Below are positions 15,641 to 22,676 of a DNA stretch of 45,700 nucleotides, in pieces. The stretch is from NCBI GenBank assembly GCA_017458125.1, contig JAFTGB010000038.1, positions 1 to 45,700 on the forward strand, in the 5' to 3' direction. A program made the position numbers and the translations under genes. The stretch comes from Prevotella sp. (GTDB lineage: Bacteria > Bacteroidota > Bacteroidia > Bacteroidales > Bacteroidaceae). The notes beneath the pieces were generated by a model that made no database searches, had not been told where the DNA came from, and saw only the letters and a program-made list of their open reading frames with translations. The first letter of the stretch is position 1, and every line of letters starts with the position of its first letter.

Positions 15641-16369
15641 TTAATCTTTCTTGAGTTTCGTATAGATGACAATAGCCAGCAGCAGCGCCACGACCGCGCA
15701 GCACAGTCCGCCTGCTGTCAGCACAGCCAGCACGGCCAGCGACTGCAGCGGCTGCACGCCGCCCAACAGCAGTCCGCCCAGCATGGACGGCATGAACACC
15801 ACACACGCTATCAGCAGCATGGACAACACGGGCGCGAAGGCACGCTTGACGGCCTGGGCCACGATGGGGCGCAGGGCTTCGCGCTCATTAGCTCCGTTGC
15901 CCTTCAGATACTCCTTCAGACTGCCGTACTGGCGGTTGTTCAGCACGAAGGCCGTCAGTCCGCGGCGACAGACGAAGAGGGCGTCGGCCTGCAGCACGGC
16001 CATCACGGGAACGAAATACTGCGCGCGGAACATGGAGCCATGCACGTTCATCAGCAGCAGAACCAGCAGTCCCACCACCAGCGAACAGAGCGTCATACTT
16101 ATATATATAGGTACGCGTAGCCACCGCTTGCGGCAGTAGACCACCGTGGCCACCAGCCCCGACAGCAGCACCCATACCACGTTGAGCCACACTAAGTTCC
16201 AACGGAACACGTAGTAGAGGCAGACTGCCGTCAGCGCAAGGGCGACGGTCAGACGTCCCACTACCAAGGCCGACTGTGTCAGCAGCCGGCGGTCCAGCCA
16301 CCATAGCGCGTAGGCAGGCAGAACCAGTAGCAGTAGGCCAAGGGCCAGGGTGAGCAATGTAATGTTCAT
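15641..16369 (-). CDS. ABC permease of the FetB/UPF0014 family
   Basis: This 242-aa inner-membrane protein has about seven hydrophobic helices. Family-typical segments are MLNVHGSMFRA-like (MNVHGSMFRAQYFVPVMAVLQADAL, about 109-133), LKEYLKGNGANEREALRPIVAQAVKRAFAPVLSMLLIACVVFMPSMLGGLLLGGVQPLQSL (about 154-213) and a C-terminal KLKKD. The UPF0014 family includes E. coli FetB, implicated in iron export. The ATPase gene directly upstream overlaps by four bases (ATGA), as for FetA/FetB. Substrate here is inferred from family only. Confidence 0.88.
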   Translation of the reverse strand: MNITLLTLALGLLLLVLPAYALWWLDRRLLTQSALVVGRLTVALALTAVCLYYVFRWNLVWLNVVWVLLSGLVATVVYCRKRWLRVPIYISMTLCSLVVGLLVLLLMNVHGSMFRAQYFVPVMAVLQADALFVCRRGLTAFVLNNRQYGSLKEYLKGNGANEREALRPIVAQAVKRAFAPVLSMLLIACVVFMPSMLGGLLLGGVQPLQSLAVLAVLTAGGLCCAVVALLLAIVIYTKLKKD

Positions 16370-16860
16370 AGCACAACTTGATTTTGAAGTATTCTTGAAT
16401 TGACGGCCAGCACCGTGCAGCCACGGCCAGCAGCCTCAGCCAGCAGCCGGTCTACGGTCGCCATGGTCTCGCGGCTGATGTCCGCTGCGGGTTCGTCGAC
16501 TATCAGCAGCGGCTTCTCCGTCCTTACCGCATTGGTCAGCAACAGCACATAGCGCTCGTCCTCCGTCAAGCTGTTCCACTGCCCCAGCCCCATGTCGTCA
16601 TAGTCGTCAGGCAGCAGCAACTGCTGCGGCACGTAGACCATCTGGCGTCGGAAGTAGGGTGCCGACAGCGGCGTCAGCAGCTCGCCGTCAATGCTGATGT
16701 GCCCCTCGTCCACGGGTATGAAGCCCAGCACTGCCCTCAGCAGGGTGGTCTTCCCTGCCCCACGACTTCCCGTCACGGGCACTATCTGCCCGCTGCTGAC
16801 GGTCAGTGACAGATGGCTTATCCGCTGTCCTATCGCTACATTATGCAGTTCCAACATCAT
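16366..16860 (-). CDS. ABC transporter ATPase, FetA-like, short and with degenerate signature
   Basis: This 164-aa protein has Walker A GSRGAGKTT (about 31-39), a Q-loop (VYVPQQLLLP, about 76-85) and Walker B LLIVDEPA (about 118-125). The ABC signature normally reads LSGGE/Q; the aligned segment is LTEDERYVLLLTNAV, keeping the L but losing both glycines. The helical subdomain between Q-loop and Walker B is about 40 residues, short for the family (usual total 200-225 aa). A C-terminal H-loop His is not seen. It pairs with the FetB-like permease by overlap. Nucleotide binding is plausible; full ATPase function is doubtful. Promoter at 16871-16901. Confidence 0.85.
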   Translation of the reverse strand: MMLELHNVAIGQRISHLSLTVSSGQIVPVTGSRGAGKTTLLRAVLGFIPVDEGHISIDGELLTPLSAPYFRRQMVYVPQQLLLPDDYDDMGLGQWNSLTEDERYVLLLTNAVRTEKPLLIVDEPAADISRETMATVDRLLAEAAGRGCTVLAVNSRILQNQVVL

Positions 16861-16870
16861 AATCTGGATG

Positions 16871-16901
16871 CAAAGATACGAAATAAATTAATAACTGGCA
16901 A
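16871..16901 (-). promoter_or_regulatory. Promoter of the FetAB-like operon
   Basis: TTG (16901-16899), 20 bp, TATCTTTG (16878-16871) on the minus strand. Leader about 7 nt. Confidence 0.65.
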
Positions 16902-16923
16902 TCGTTAATTGATAATTATTTCG

Positions 16924-16931
16924 TAATTTTG
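16924..16931 (+). promoter_or_regulatory. -7 box of aguA
   Basis: TAATTTTG ends 5 nt before ATG 16937; no good TTTG is found 19-21 bp upstream. The message would be leaderless or nearly so. Confidence 0.45.
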
Positions 16932-16936
16932 CGGCC

Positions 16937-17953
16937 ATGAACACAAACAGACGAATGCCGGCCGAATGGGAACGGCAGAGCTGCATACAGCTGACGTGGC
17001 CGCACGCTGCCACCGACTGGGCCCCGATGCTGCCGGACATCACTGCCGTATATGAGCAGATGGTGCAACAGATAGAACGTTACGAACCTGTACTGACGGT
17101 GTCGCCCGACGGCGCACGCCACTCGGCGCTCAGCGTACAGTGTCCCACCAACGACACATGGGCGCGCGACCACGGGTTCATCACTGTCGAAGAGGACGGC
17201 CAGCCCGTGCTCCTCGACTTCTGCTTCAACGGCTGGGGCCGGAAGTTCCCTGCCGAACTCGACAACCAGATCAACCGCCACCTGCGTGACAGCGGGCTGC
17301 TCAGCGGGCGCTACGAGCCTCACCTCGACTTCGTGCTTGAGGGCGGCAGCATCGAGAGCGACGGCCGCGGCACCGTCTTCACCACGGAGTGCTGCCTGAT
17401 GGCTCCCCACCGCAACCAGCCGCTGAGCAAGCAGCAGATAGAGGAACGGCTGAAGCAGTGGTTAGGGGCCAGCCGCATCGTCTGGCTGCAACATGGCTCG
17501 CTCATCGGCGACGACACCGACGGCCACATCGACACCATGGTGCGCATCTGTCCTGACGATACCATCCTCTACACCGGAGGCGACGACGACCACCCCGGCC
17601 TGACGGCCTTGGAACAGGAGTTGCAGTCACTCACGACCATGGATGGCCACGCCTACCGTCTGCTGCGCCTGCCCCTGCCCCGCCCCATCTTCGACGGCGA
17701 CGACCGCCTGCCCGCCACCTATGCCAACTATCTGGTGATCAACGGTGCCGTGCTGGTGCCCACCTACGGCCAGCCCGACCTGGACCGTGAAGCCATAAGC
17801 ACCATCGGCCAGGCTTTCCCCCACCGCGACATCGTAGGCATCGACTGCCGTCCCGTCATCCGCCAGCATGGTTCGCTGCACTGCTGCACCATGCAATACT
17901 ACTCCATACGCTTCATCACGTCGCGCAGAAAGGCGTCGTTCACATTTTCGTAA
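16937..17953 (+). CDS. aguA: Agmatine deiminase, C-terminus replaced by read-through into toxin DNA
   Basis: This 338-aa enzyme hydrolyses agmatine to N-carbamoylputrescine and ammonia. Signatures of the peptidyl-arginine-deiminase fold are MPAEWERQSCIQLTWPH (about 7-23), NDTWARDHGFI (about 72-82), LLDFCFNGWGRKF, GSIESDGRG, DDTDGHIDTMVR (about 194-205) and the catalytic Cys in GSLHCCTMQ (C316/C317). The family usually ends a few residues after this Cys motif. Here 15-17 extra residues (YSIRFITSRR...) follow, encoded by DNA antisense to the last 55 bp of the convergent toxin gene. Activity is likely kept because the catalytic core is complete. Its pathway partner aguB follows at 18876. Confidence 0.93.
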   Translation: MNTNRRMPAEWERQSCIQLTWPHAATDWAPMLPDITAVYEQMVQQIERYEPVLTVSPDGARHSALSVQCPTNDTWARDHGFITVEEDGQPVLLDFCFNGWGRKFPAELDNQINRHLRDSGLLSGRYEPHLDFVLEGGSIESDGRGTVFTTECCLMAPHRNQPLSKQQIEERLKQWLGASRIVWLQHGSLIGDDTDGHIDTMVRICPDDTILYTGGDDDHPGLTALEQELQSLTTMDGHAYRLLRLPLPRPIFDGDDRLPATYANYLVINGAVLVPTYGQPDLDREAISTIGQAFPHRDIVGIDCRPVIRQHGSLHCCTMQYYSIRFITSRRKASFTFS

Positions 17954-18219
17954 TCAGCCTTGTCATAGATGTAGAGCAGTTGAAGTTCATCGGCAACGAT
18001 GCGTACACGGATAATAACCCGTGCCCCACCGCTCTTGCCTCGGCCTTTCGATGTGATAGCCAACCGCACTTTTCGGACTCCATCATCGAGTTCTACACCC
18101 TGCATTGGGTTCAGCAGAAGTGAGGAAAGCAGCTTCTCAAAGTCTTGTTGCAGCGACTTGTGCCGCTTCTTCAACCGCTTGTAGGCCACTCGAAAGTCTT
18201 CTGATGTTCTGACCTTCAT
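17899..18219 (-). CDS. RelE/ParE-superfamily toxin
   Basis: This 106-aa basic protein has the RelE-like pattern: N-terminal helices (EDFRVAYKRLKKRHKSLQQDFEKLLSSLLLNP, about 7-38), then strands GVRKVRLAI...GGARVIIRVRIVADELQLLYIYDKADYENV (about 47-92) ending in a helix. Toxins of this class usually cleave mRNA at the ribosome or poison gyrase. The antitoxin-type ORF upstream overlaps by four bases (ATGA). The module is convergent with aguA, overlapping its end by 55 bp. Target and activity are not shown by sequence. Confidence 0.8.
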   Translation of the reverse strand: MKVRTSEDFRVAYKRLKKRHKSLQQDFEKLLSSLLLNPMQGVELDDGVRKVRLAITSKGRGKSGGARVIIRVRIVADELQLLYIYDKADYENVNDAFLRDVMKRME

Positions 18220-18404
18220 AGTGCGCGCAATTGTTCTATGGCTTCTTCGGGTGTCATGCTTGGCTCTGTTTCCACCTGTTTCATGCTACGCTTGATGATG
18301 CGTCCCAGTTTGTAGGCTTCTTCCAACTGGAGCATTCTGTTCCAACGGCGAGTGCTCATGCTGACAGTCACCCGTCCCGGTGTTCTACTGATAATTGCTT
18401 CCAT
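18216..18404 (-). CDS. Antitoxin partner of the RelE-like toxin
   Basis: This 62-aa protein (MEAIISRTPGRVTVSMSTRRWNRM...) may have a short N-terminal DNA-binding strand-helix part. Its C-terminal acidic helix (PEEAIEQLRAL) is of the kind that wraps a toxin. Size, order before the toxin and the ATGA overlap are as expected for a type II antitoxin. I cannot name the antitoxin family. Confidence 0.7.
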   Translation of the reverse strand: MEAIISRTPGRVTVSMSTRRWNRMLQLEEAYKLGRIIKRSMKQVETEPSMTPEEAIEQLRAL

Positions 18405-18432
18405 AGTCGTTTCTTTCTACACAATGATGGTG

Positions 18433-18440
18433 CAAAGATA
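18433..18440 (-). promoter_or_regulatory. -7 box of the toxin-antitoxin operon
   Basis: TATCTTTG (18440-18433) on the minus strand, about 28 nt before the antitoxin ATG. A -33 TTTG is not evident. Confidence 0.45.
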
Positions 18441-18592
18441 AGCAATTCCTGCGACATTCTGACAGAAAAGTAAGAGAAACATGATGATTTTCTTCTAAAA
18501 AAATGGCTTCGGTGTTCTGTTCATAAAAAAGCACTGACCATTTTTTTGCCCCGTTCCTTTGTCAAACAGCGGCGGGAGTGTTGCCAAAATGC

Positions 18593-18720
18593 GGCGGCAT
18601 TTCTGTCATTTGGCGCCGACGGCGTTGCAATTTAATTTAAATTGGTCAGCAATTTAATTTAATTTGGTCAGCAATTTAATTTAAATTGGTCGGCAATTTA
18701 ATTTAAATTGCAATGCCGCC
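18593..18720. repeat. Four-copy 22-bp-period near-palindromic array with inverted flanks
   Basis: Four 18-bp units of gcaatttaatttaaattg type (18627-18644, 18649-18666, 18671-18688, 18693-18710) are separated by gtca, gtca and gtcg. One unit differs by a single base. The array is enclosed by GC-rich inverted flanks (ggcggcat 18593-18600 with atgccgcc 18713-18720). The 18473-18820 gap between the TA promoter and the aguB promoter holds nothing else recognisable. Confidence 0.85.
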
Positions 18721-18820
18721 AGCGATAAATGTCAACAGCGGCAGGGCTTTCTGGCAACGCTGCGCGACACCCCTGACAGGAAAAAGGGACATAAAAATAG
18801 CCACAAAATAGGGCTGTTTC

Positions 18821-18851
18821 TTTGTGGTTTAGCAAATTATGCTTACCTTTG
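18821..18851 (+). promoter_or_regulatory. Promoter of aguB
   Basis: TTTG (18821-18824), 19 bp, TACCTTTG (18844-18851). The predicted start near 18855 lies after an in-frame ATG at 18822, which therefore cannot be used; this fixes the aguB start at 18876. Confidence 0.8.
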
Positions 18852-18875
18852 CCCCTGCTTTTTCCCGATTTTGAC

Positions 18876-19730
18876 ATGAAAATAGGAATTATACAACAGC
18901 ACAACAGTGCGCAGCCCGACGACAACCGCCAGCGGCTGGCGCAGAAGATTGTCGCGCTGGCGGGCCAAGGTGCCGAGCTCATCGTGCTGCAGGAGCTGCA
19001 CAACGGGCTGTACTTCTGCCAGACGGAGGACGTCAGCCTGTTCGACCAGGCCGAGCCCATCCCCGGGCCTTCCACCGACTTCTACGGCCAGCTGGCGCGC
19101 CAGTGCGGCGTGGTCATCGTCACTTCCCTCTTCGAGCGGCGGTCGGCCGGGCTCTACCACAACACGGCTGTCGTGCTGGAGCGCGACGGCACGATAGCCG
19201 GCAAGTACCGCAAGATGCACATCCCCGACGACCCCGGCTACTACGAGAAGTTCTACTTCACACCCGGCGACTTAGGGTTCCAGCCCATCCAGACGTCGGT
19301 AGGCCGGTTGGGCGTGCTCGTCTGCTGGGACCAGTGGTACCCCGAGGCAGCGCGTCTGATGGCCCTCCGGGGTGCCGAACTGCTCATCTACCCCACGGCC
19401 ATCGGCTACGACCCCAATGACACGGCCGACGAGCAGCAGCGCCAGCGCACGGCGTGGCAGACGGTGCAGCGCGGCCATGCCGTGGCCAACGGCCTGCCCG
19501 TGGTGACGGTCAACCGTGTGGGCATGGAGGACGGGGTGCCTTTCTGGGGCACCAGCTTCGTGGCCGGTCCGCAGGGCGAGCTGCTCTACGAGGCCCCCGG
19601 CGACCAGGAAGCCGTCGCCGTCGTCGATGTCGACATGCAGCGCTCCGAACAGGTGCGCCGCTGGTGGCCCTTCCTCCGCGACCGCCGCATTGAGGAGTAC
19701 AGCGGCCTCACGAGGCGTTTCATTGATTAA
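18876..19730 (+). CDS. aguB: N-carbamoylputrescine amidase
   Basis: This 284-aa nitrilase-superfamily enzyme hydrolyses N-carbamoylputrescine to putrescine, carbon dioxide and ammonia. Catalytic residues are visible: Glu in LQELHNGLYF (about 42), Lys in YRKMHIPDDPGYYEKFYFTPG (about 112) and Cys in LGVLVCWDQWYPEAARL (about 149). The substrate call follows from the AguB-like sequence around these motifs and from aguA on the same strand about 0.9 kb upstream. It has its own strong promoter. The preceding TA module and repeat array separate what is often a tight aguA-aguB pair. Confidence 0.93.
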   Translation: MKIGIIQQHNSAQPDDNRQRLAQKIVALAGQGAELIVLQELHNGLYFCQTEDVSLFDQAEPIPGPSTDFYGQLARQCGVVIVTSLFERRSAGLYHNTAVVLERDGTIAGKYRKMHIPDDPGYYEKFYFTPGDLGFQPIQTSVGRLGVLVCWDQWYPEAARLMALRGAELLIYPTAIGYDPNDTADEQQRQRTAWQTVQRGHAVANGLPVVTVNRVGMEDGVPFWGTSFVAGPQGELLYEAPGDQEAVAVVDVDMQRSEQVRRWWPFLRDRRIEEYSGLTRRFID

Positions 19731-19762
19731 GTAATTAACGGCATCGCGGTATAACGGAACAC

Positions 19763-19788
19763 CGGAATAACGGAATAACGGAATAACG
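19763..19788 (+). repeat. Tandem cggaataa octamers
   Basis: Three complete octamers plus cg fill the aguB-glnN gap (19731-19819). The same octamer occurs four times at 33890-33921. No glnN promoter with both boxes is seen, so glnN may be transcribed with aguB. Confidence 0.75.
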
Positions 19789-19819
19789 AAATCCCGCAAA
19801 AAAGAACAAGCAGAAAAAT

Positions 19820-22012
19820 ATGTCAAACAACTTAAGATTTCAGGTAGTAGAGGAAGCCTTCAAGAAGCGCGCCGTGGACGTGAAAGTCCCCAGCGAACGG
19901 CCTTCGGAATACTTCGGCAAGTATGTGTTCACCCGTCAGAAGATGTATAAATACCTGCCCAAGGACATCTACGACAAGATGATAGACGTCATGGACAACG
20001 GTGCGCGGCTGGACCGCTCGATAGCCAACGCCGTGGCCACGGGCATGAAGCAGTGGGCTATGGAGCTCGGCGTGACGCACTACACGCACTGGTTCCAGCC
20101 CCTGACCGAGGGCACTGCCGAGAAGCACGACGCCTTCGTGGAGCACGACGGCAAGGGCGGCATGCTGGAGACGTTCAGCGGCAAGCTGCTCGTGCAGCAG
20201 GAACCCGACGCCTCGTCGTTTCCCAACGGCGGCATCCGCAACACCTTCGAGGCCCGCGGCTACTCGGCCTGGGACCCCACCAGCCCTGTCTTCATCATCG
20301 ACGACACGCTCTGCATACCCACCATCTTCATCGCCTATACCGGCGAGGCCCTCGACTACAAAGCTCCCCTGCTACGTGCCCTGCACGCCGTGGGCAAGGC
20401 CGCCAAGGACGTCTGCCAGTATTTCTATGACGACGTGCAGAAGGTGACGGTCAACCTGGGCTGGGAACAGGAGTATTTCCTTGTCGACGAGGGACTCTAC
20501 TCCGCCCGTCCCGACCTGCTCATGACGGGTCGCACGCTGATGGGTCACGAGAGTGCCAAGAACCAGCAGATGGACGACCACTACTTCGGCACCATCCCCG
20601 ACCGCGTGCAGGCCTTCATGAAAGACCTGGAGATACAGGCTCTGGAGCTGGCCATCCCCGTCAAGACGCGCCACAACGAGGTGGCTCCCAACCAGTTTGA
20701 GCTGGCTCCCATCTTCGAGGAGTGCAACCTGGCCGTTGACCACAACATGCTGCTTATGTCGCTCATGAAGAAAGTGGCCCGCAACCACGGCTTCCGCGTG
20801 CTGCTGCACGAGAAGCCCTTCAACGGCATCAACGGTTCGGGCAAGCACAACAACTGGAGCCTGTCGACCGACACTGGCGTGCTGCTGCACGCCCCGGGCA
20901 AGACGCCGGAGGAGAACCTGCGCTTCGTCACCTTCATCGTCGAGACGCTGATGGCCGTCTACCGCCACAACGGGCTGCTGAAGGCCAGCATCATGTCGGC
21001 CACCAACGCCCACCGCTTAGGCGGCAACGAGGCTCCGCCAGCCATCATCTCCAGCTTCTTAGGCACCCAGCTGACGGAACTGTTAGACCACATCGAACAG
21101 TCTGACAAGAACGAGCTGTTCAATCTGAAGGGCAAGCAGGGCATGGAGATAGACATTCCGCAAATTCCCGACCTCATCGTCGACAATACCGACCGCAACC
21201 GCACCAGTCCCTTTGCCTTCACGGGCAACCGCTTTGAGTTCCGTGCGCCAGGCTCCAGCGTCAACTGCGCCTCAGCCATGATAGCCCTGAACGCCGCCGT
21301 TGCCGAGGCGCTGACCGCCTTCAAGGAGCGCGTCGACGCCAAGATAGCCGCGGGCGAGAACAAGGTGAGCGCCATTCTGGAAGTGCTCAAGGACGACATC
21401 AAGACCTGCAAGCCCATCCGCTTCGACGGCAACGGCTACAGCGACGAGTGGGTCCGGGAGGCCGCCCGCCGCGGTCTGGACGTGGAGAAGTCGTGCCCCG
21501 TCATCTTCGAGCACTATCTCGACGCCAGCAGTGTCACGATGTTCGAGTCCACCAAGGTCATGAACCGCAAGGAACTTGAGGCCCGCAACGAGGTGAAGTG
21601 GGAAACGTACGTCAAGACGGTGCAGATAGAGGCCCGCGTGCTGGGCGACATGGCCATGAACCACATCATACCCGTGTCCACCCACTACCAGTCGCAGCTC
21701 ATCAAGAACGTGCAGGGCATGAAGGACGTCTTCACGTCCGAGCGTGCCGAGCGGCTGTCGGCTCGTAACATGAAACTCATTGAGGAGATTGCCGAGCGCA
21801 CGGAGCGGATAGAGCGTCTGGTGGAGGAGCTGACCGAGGCGCGCAAGGTGGCCAACCGCATTCAGGACATCCACCAGCGTGCCATCGTCTATCACGACAC
21901 GGTCTGTCCCCACATGGAGACCATCCGCTACGAAACGGACAAGCTGGAACTCATCGTTGAAGACGGACTCTGGACGCTGCCCAAGTACCGTGAGCTGCTG
22001 TTCATTCGGTAG
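19820..22012 (+). CDS. glnN: Glutamine synthetase type III
   Basis: This 730-aa GSIII makes glutamine from glutamate, ammonia and ATP as a dodecamer. The type III features are the length (about 700-730 aa) and the N-terminal GSIII domain (about 60-170: THWFQPLTEGTAEKHDAF, GGMLETFSGKLLVQQEPDASSFPNGG). Catalytic motifs are NLGWEQEYFLVD (about 212-223), HNEVAPNQFELAPIFEE (about 285-301), NGSGKHNNWSL (about 339-349) and NRTSPFAFTGNRFEFRAPGSS (about 458-478). It follows aguB by 89 bp; AguA and AguB both release ammonia, which this enzyme could capture. That functional link is inference. Confidence 0.96.
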   Translation: MSNNLRFQVVEEAFKKRAVDVKVPSERPSEYFGKYVFTRQKMYKYLPKDIYDKMIDVMDNGARLDRSIANAVATGMKQWAMELGVTHYTHWFQPLTEGTAEKHDAFVEHDGKGGMLETFSGKLLVQQEPDASSFPNGGIRNTFEARGYSAWDPTSPVFIIDDTLCIPTIFIAYTGEALDYKAPLLRALHAVGKAAKDVCQYFYDDVQKVTVNLGWEQEYFLVDEGLYSARPDLLMTGRTLMGHESAKNQQMDDHYFGTIPDRVQAFMKDLEIQALELAIPVKTRHNEVAPNQFELAPIFEECNLAVDHNMLLMSLMKKVARNHGFRVLLHEKPFNGINGSGKHNNWSLSTDTGVLLHAPGKTPEENLRFVTFIVETLMAVYRHNGLLKASIMSATNAHRLGGNEAPPAIISSFLGTQLTELLDHIEQSDKNELFNLKGKQGMEIDIPQIPDLIVDNTDRNRTSPFAFTGNRFEFRAPGSSVNCASAMIALNAAVAEALTAFKERVDAKIAAGENKVSAILEVLKDDIKTCKPIRFDGNGYSDEWVREAARRGLDVEKSCPVIFEHYLDASSVTMFESTKVMNRKELEARNEVKWETYVKTVQIEARVLGDMAMNHIIPVSTHYQSQLIKNVQGMKDVFTSERAERLSARNMKLIEEIAERTERIERLVEELTEARKVANRIQDIHQRAIVYHDTVCPHMETIRYETDKLELIVEDGLWTLPKYRELLFIR

Positions 22013-22016
22013 TGTT

Positions 22017-22676
22017 TTAGAGTTTTTTAGAAGCAAGAAGCAACTGTTCCGGGCGCTCAACGAACGAAGTAGCACCGTGGCGCAGCAGGAAGTCGCGGTC
22101 GCGGAAGCCCCAAAGCACACTGATGCACGGCAGACCGCTGTTGCGCGCCGTCAGCAAGTCTACGTCGCTGTCGCCCACATAGACCGCCCCGTCAGCCCCT
22201 ACGCCGAGCTGGCGCAAGGCTTCGCGCACGGTGTCGGGTGCCGGTTTCTTGCGTATGCCCTCAGCCTCATGCTCGCCGATGGCCACCTCTACCTCAGGAA
22301 AGAAGTGGCTGACGAGGGCCTGCGTGGCCGCCATCATCTTGTTGCTGACCACGGCCAAGCGGCAGCCGCGCAGCTTCAGCTGGCGCAACAGCTGCGGAAT
22401 GCCGTCGTAGGGCCGGGTGGTGTCCAACGAGTGCTGCATGTAGTGCTGGCGGAAGTCGGCGAAACAAGCCTCAAACTGCGGGTTGGCAGCACCGCCGGGC
22501 ACGGCACGCTCCATGAGCAGCCGCACGCCATTGCCCACAAAGCGCCGGACGTCGTCCAGCGAGTGCTCCGGCATCTGGTGACGCCGCAAGGCATAGTTGA
22601 CCGACGCTGTCAGGTCGTGCAGCGTGTCGAGCAGGGTGCCGTCAAGGTCGAAGATAAACGTCTGGTAGTGCGTCAT
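22017..22676 (-). CDS. gph: Phosphoglycolate phosphatase-like HAD hydrolase
   Basis: This 219-aa HAD subfamily I phosphatase has motif I FDLDGTLLDT (about 9-18; Asp10 nucleophile, Asp12), motif II VVSNK (about 111-115), motif III Lys in RKKPAPD (about 142-148) and motif IV VYVGDSDVDLLTA (about 162-174). The cap domain has the Gph/PGP-like RRFVGNGVRLLMERA. Substrate could be phosphoglycolate or another small phosphate ester. It overlaps malQ by four bases and ends 4 bp from the convergent glnN stop. The last residues (LLLASKKL) come from an aagaagc repeat-spacer sequence. Confidence 0.85.
   Translation of the reverse strand: MTHYQTFIFDLDGTLLDTLHDLTASVNYALRRHQMPEHSLDDVRRFVGNGVRLLMERAVPGGAANPQFEACFADFRQHYMQHSLDTTRPYDGIPQLLRQLKLRGCRLAVVSNKMMAATQALVSHFFPEVEVAIGEHEAEGIRKKPAPDTVREALRQLGVGADGAVYVGDSDVDLLTARNSGLPCISVLWGFRDRDFLLRHGATSFVERPEQLLLASKKL

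Noticed and set aside
15534-15806. 90-codon minus-strand ORF after the permease
   Set aside because: It overlaps the terminator and the permease gene in another frame and has no recognisable product.
18593-18720. CRISPR array
   Set aside because: Linkers are only 4 bp and nearly identical, so there are no spacers; no cas genes nearby.
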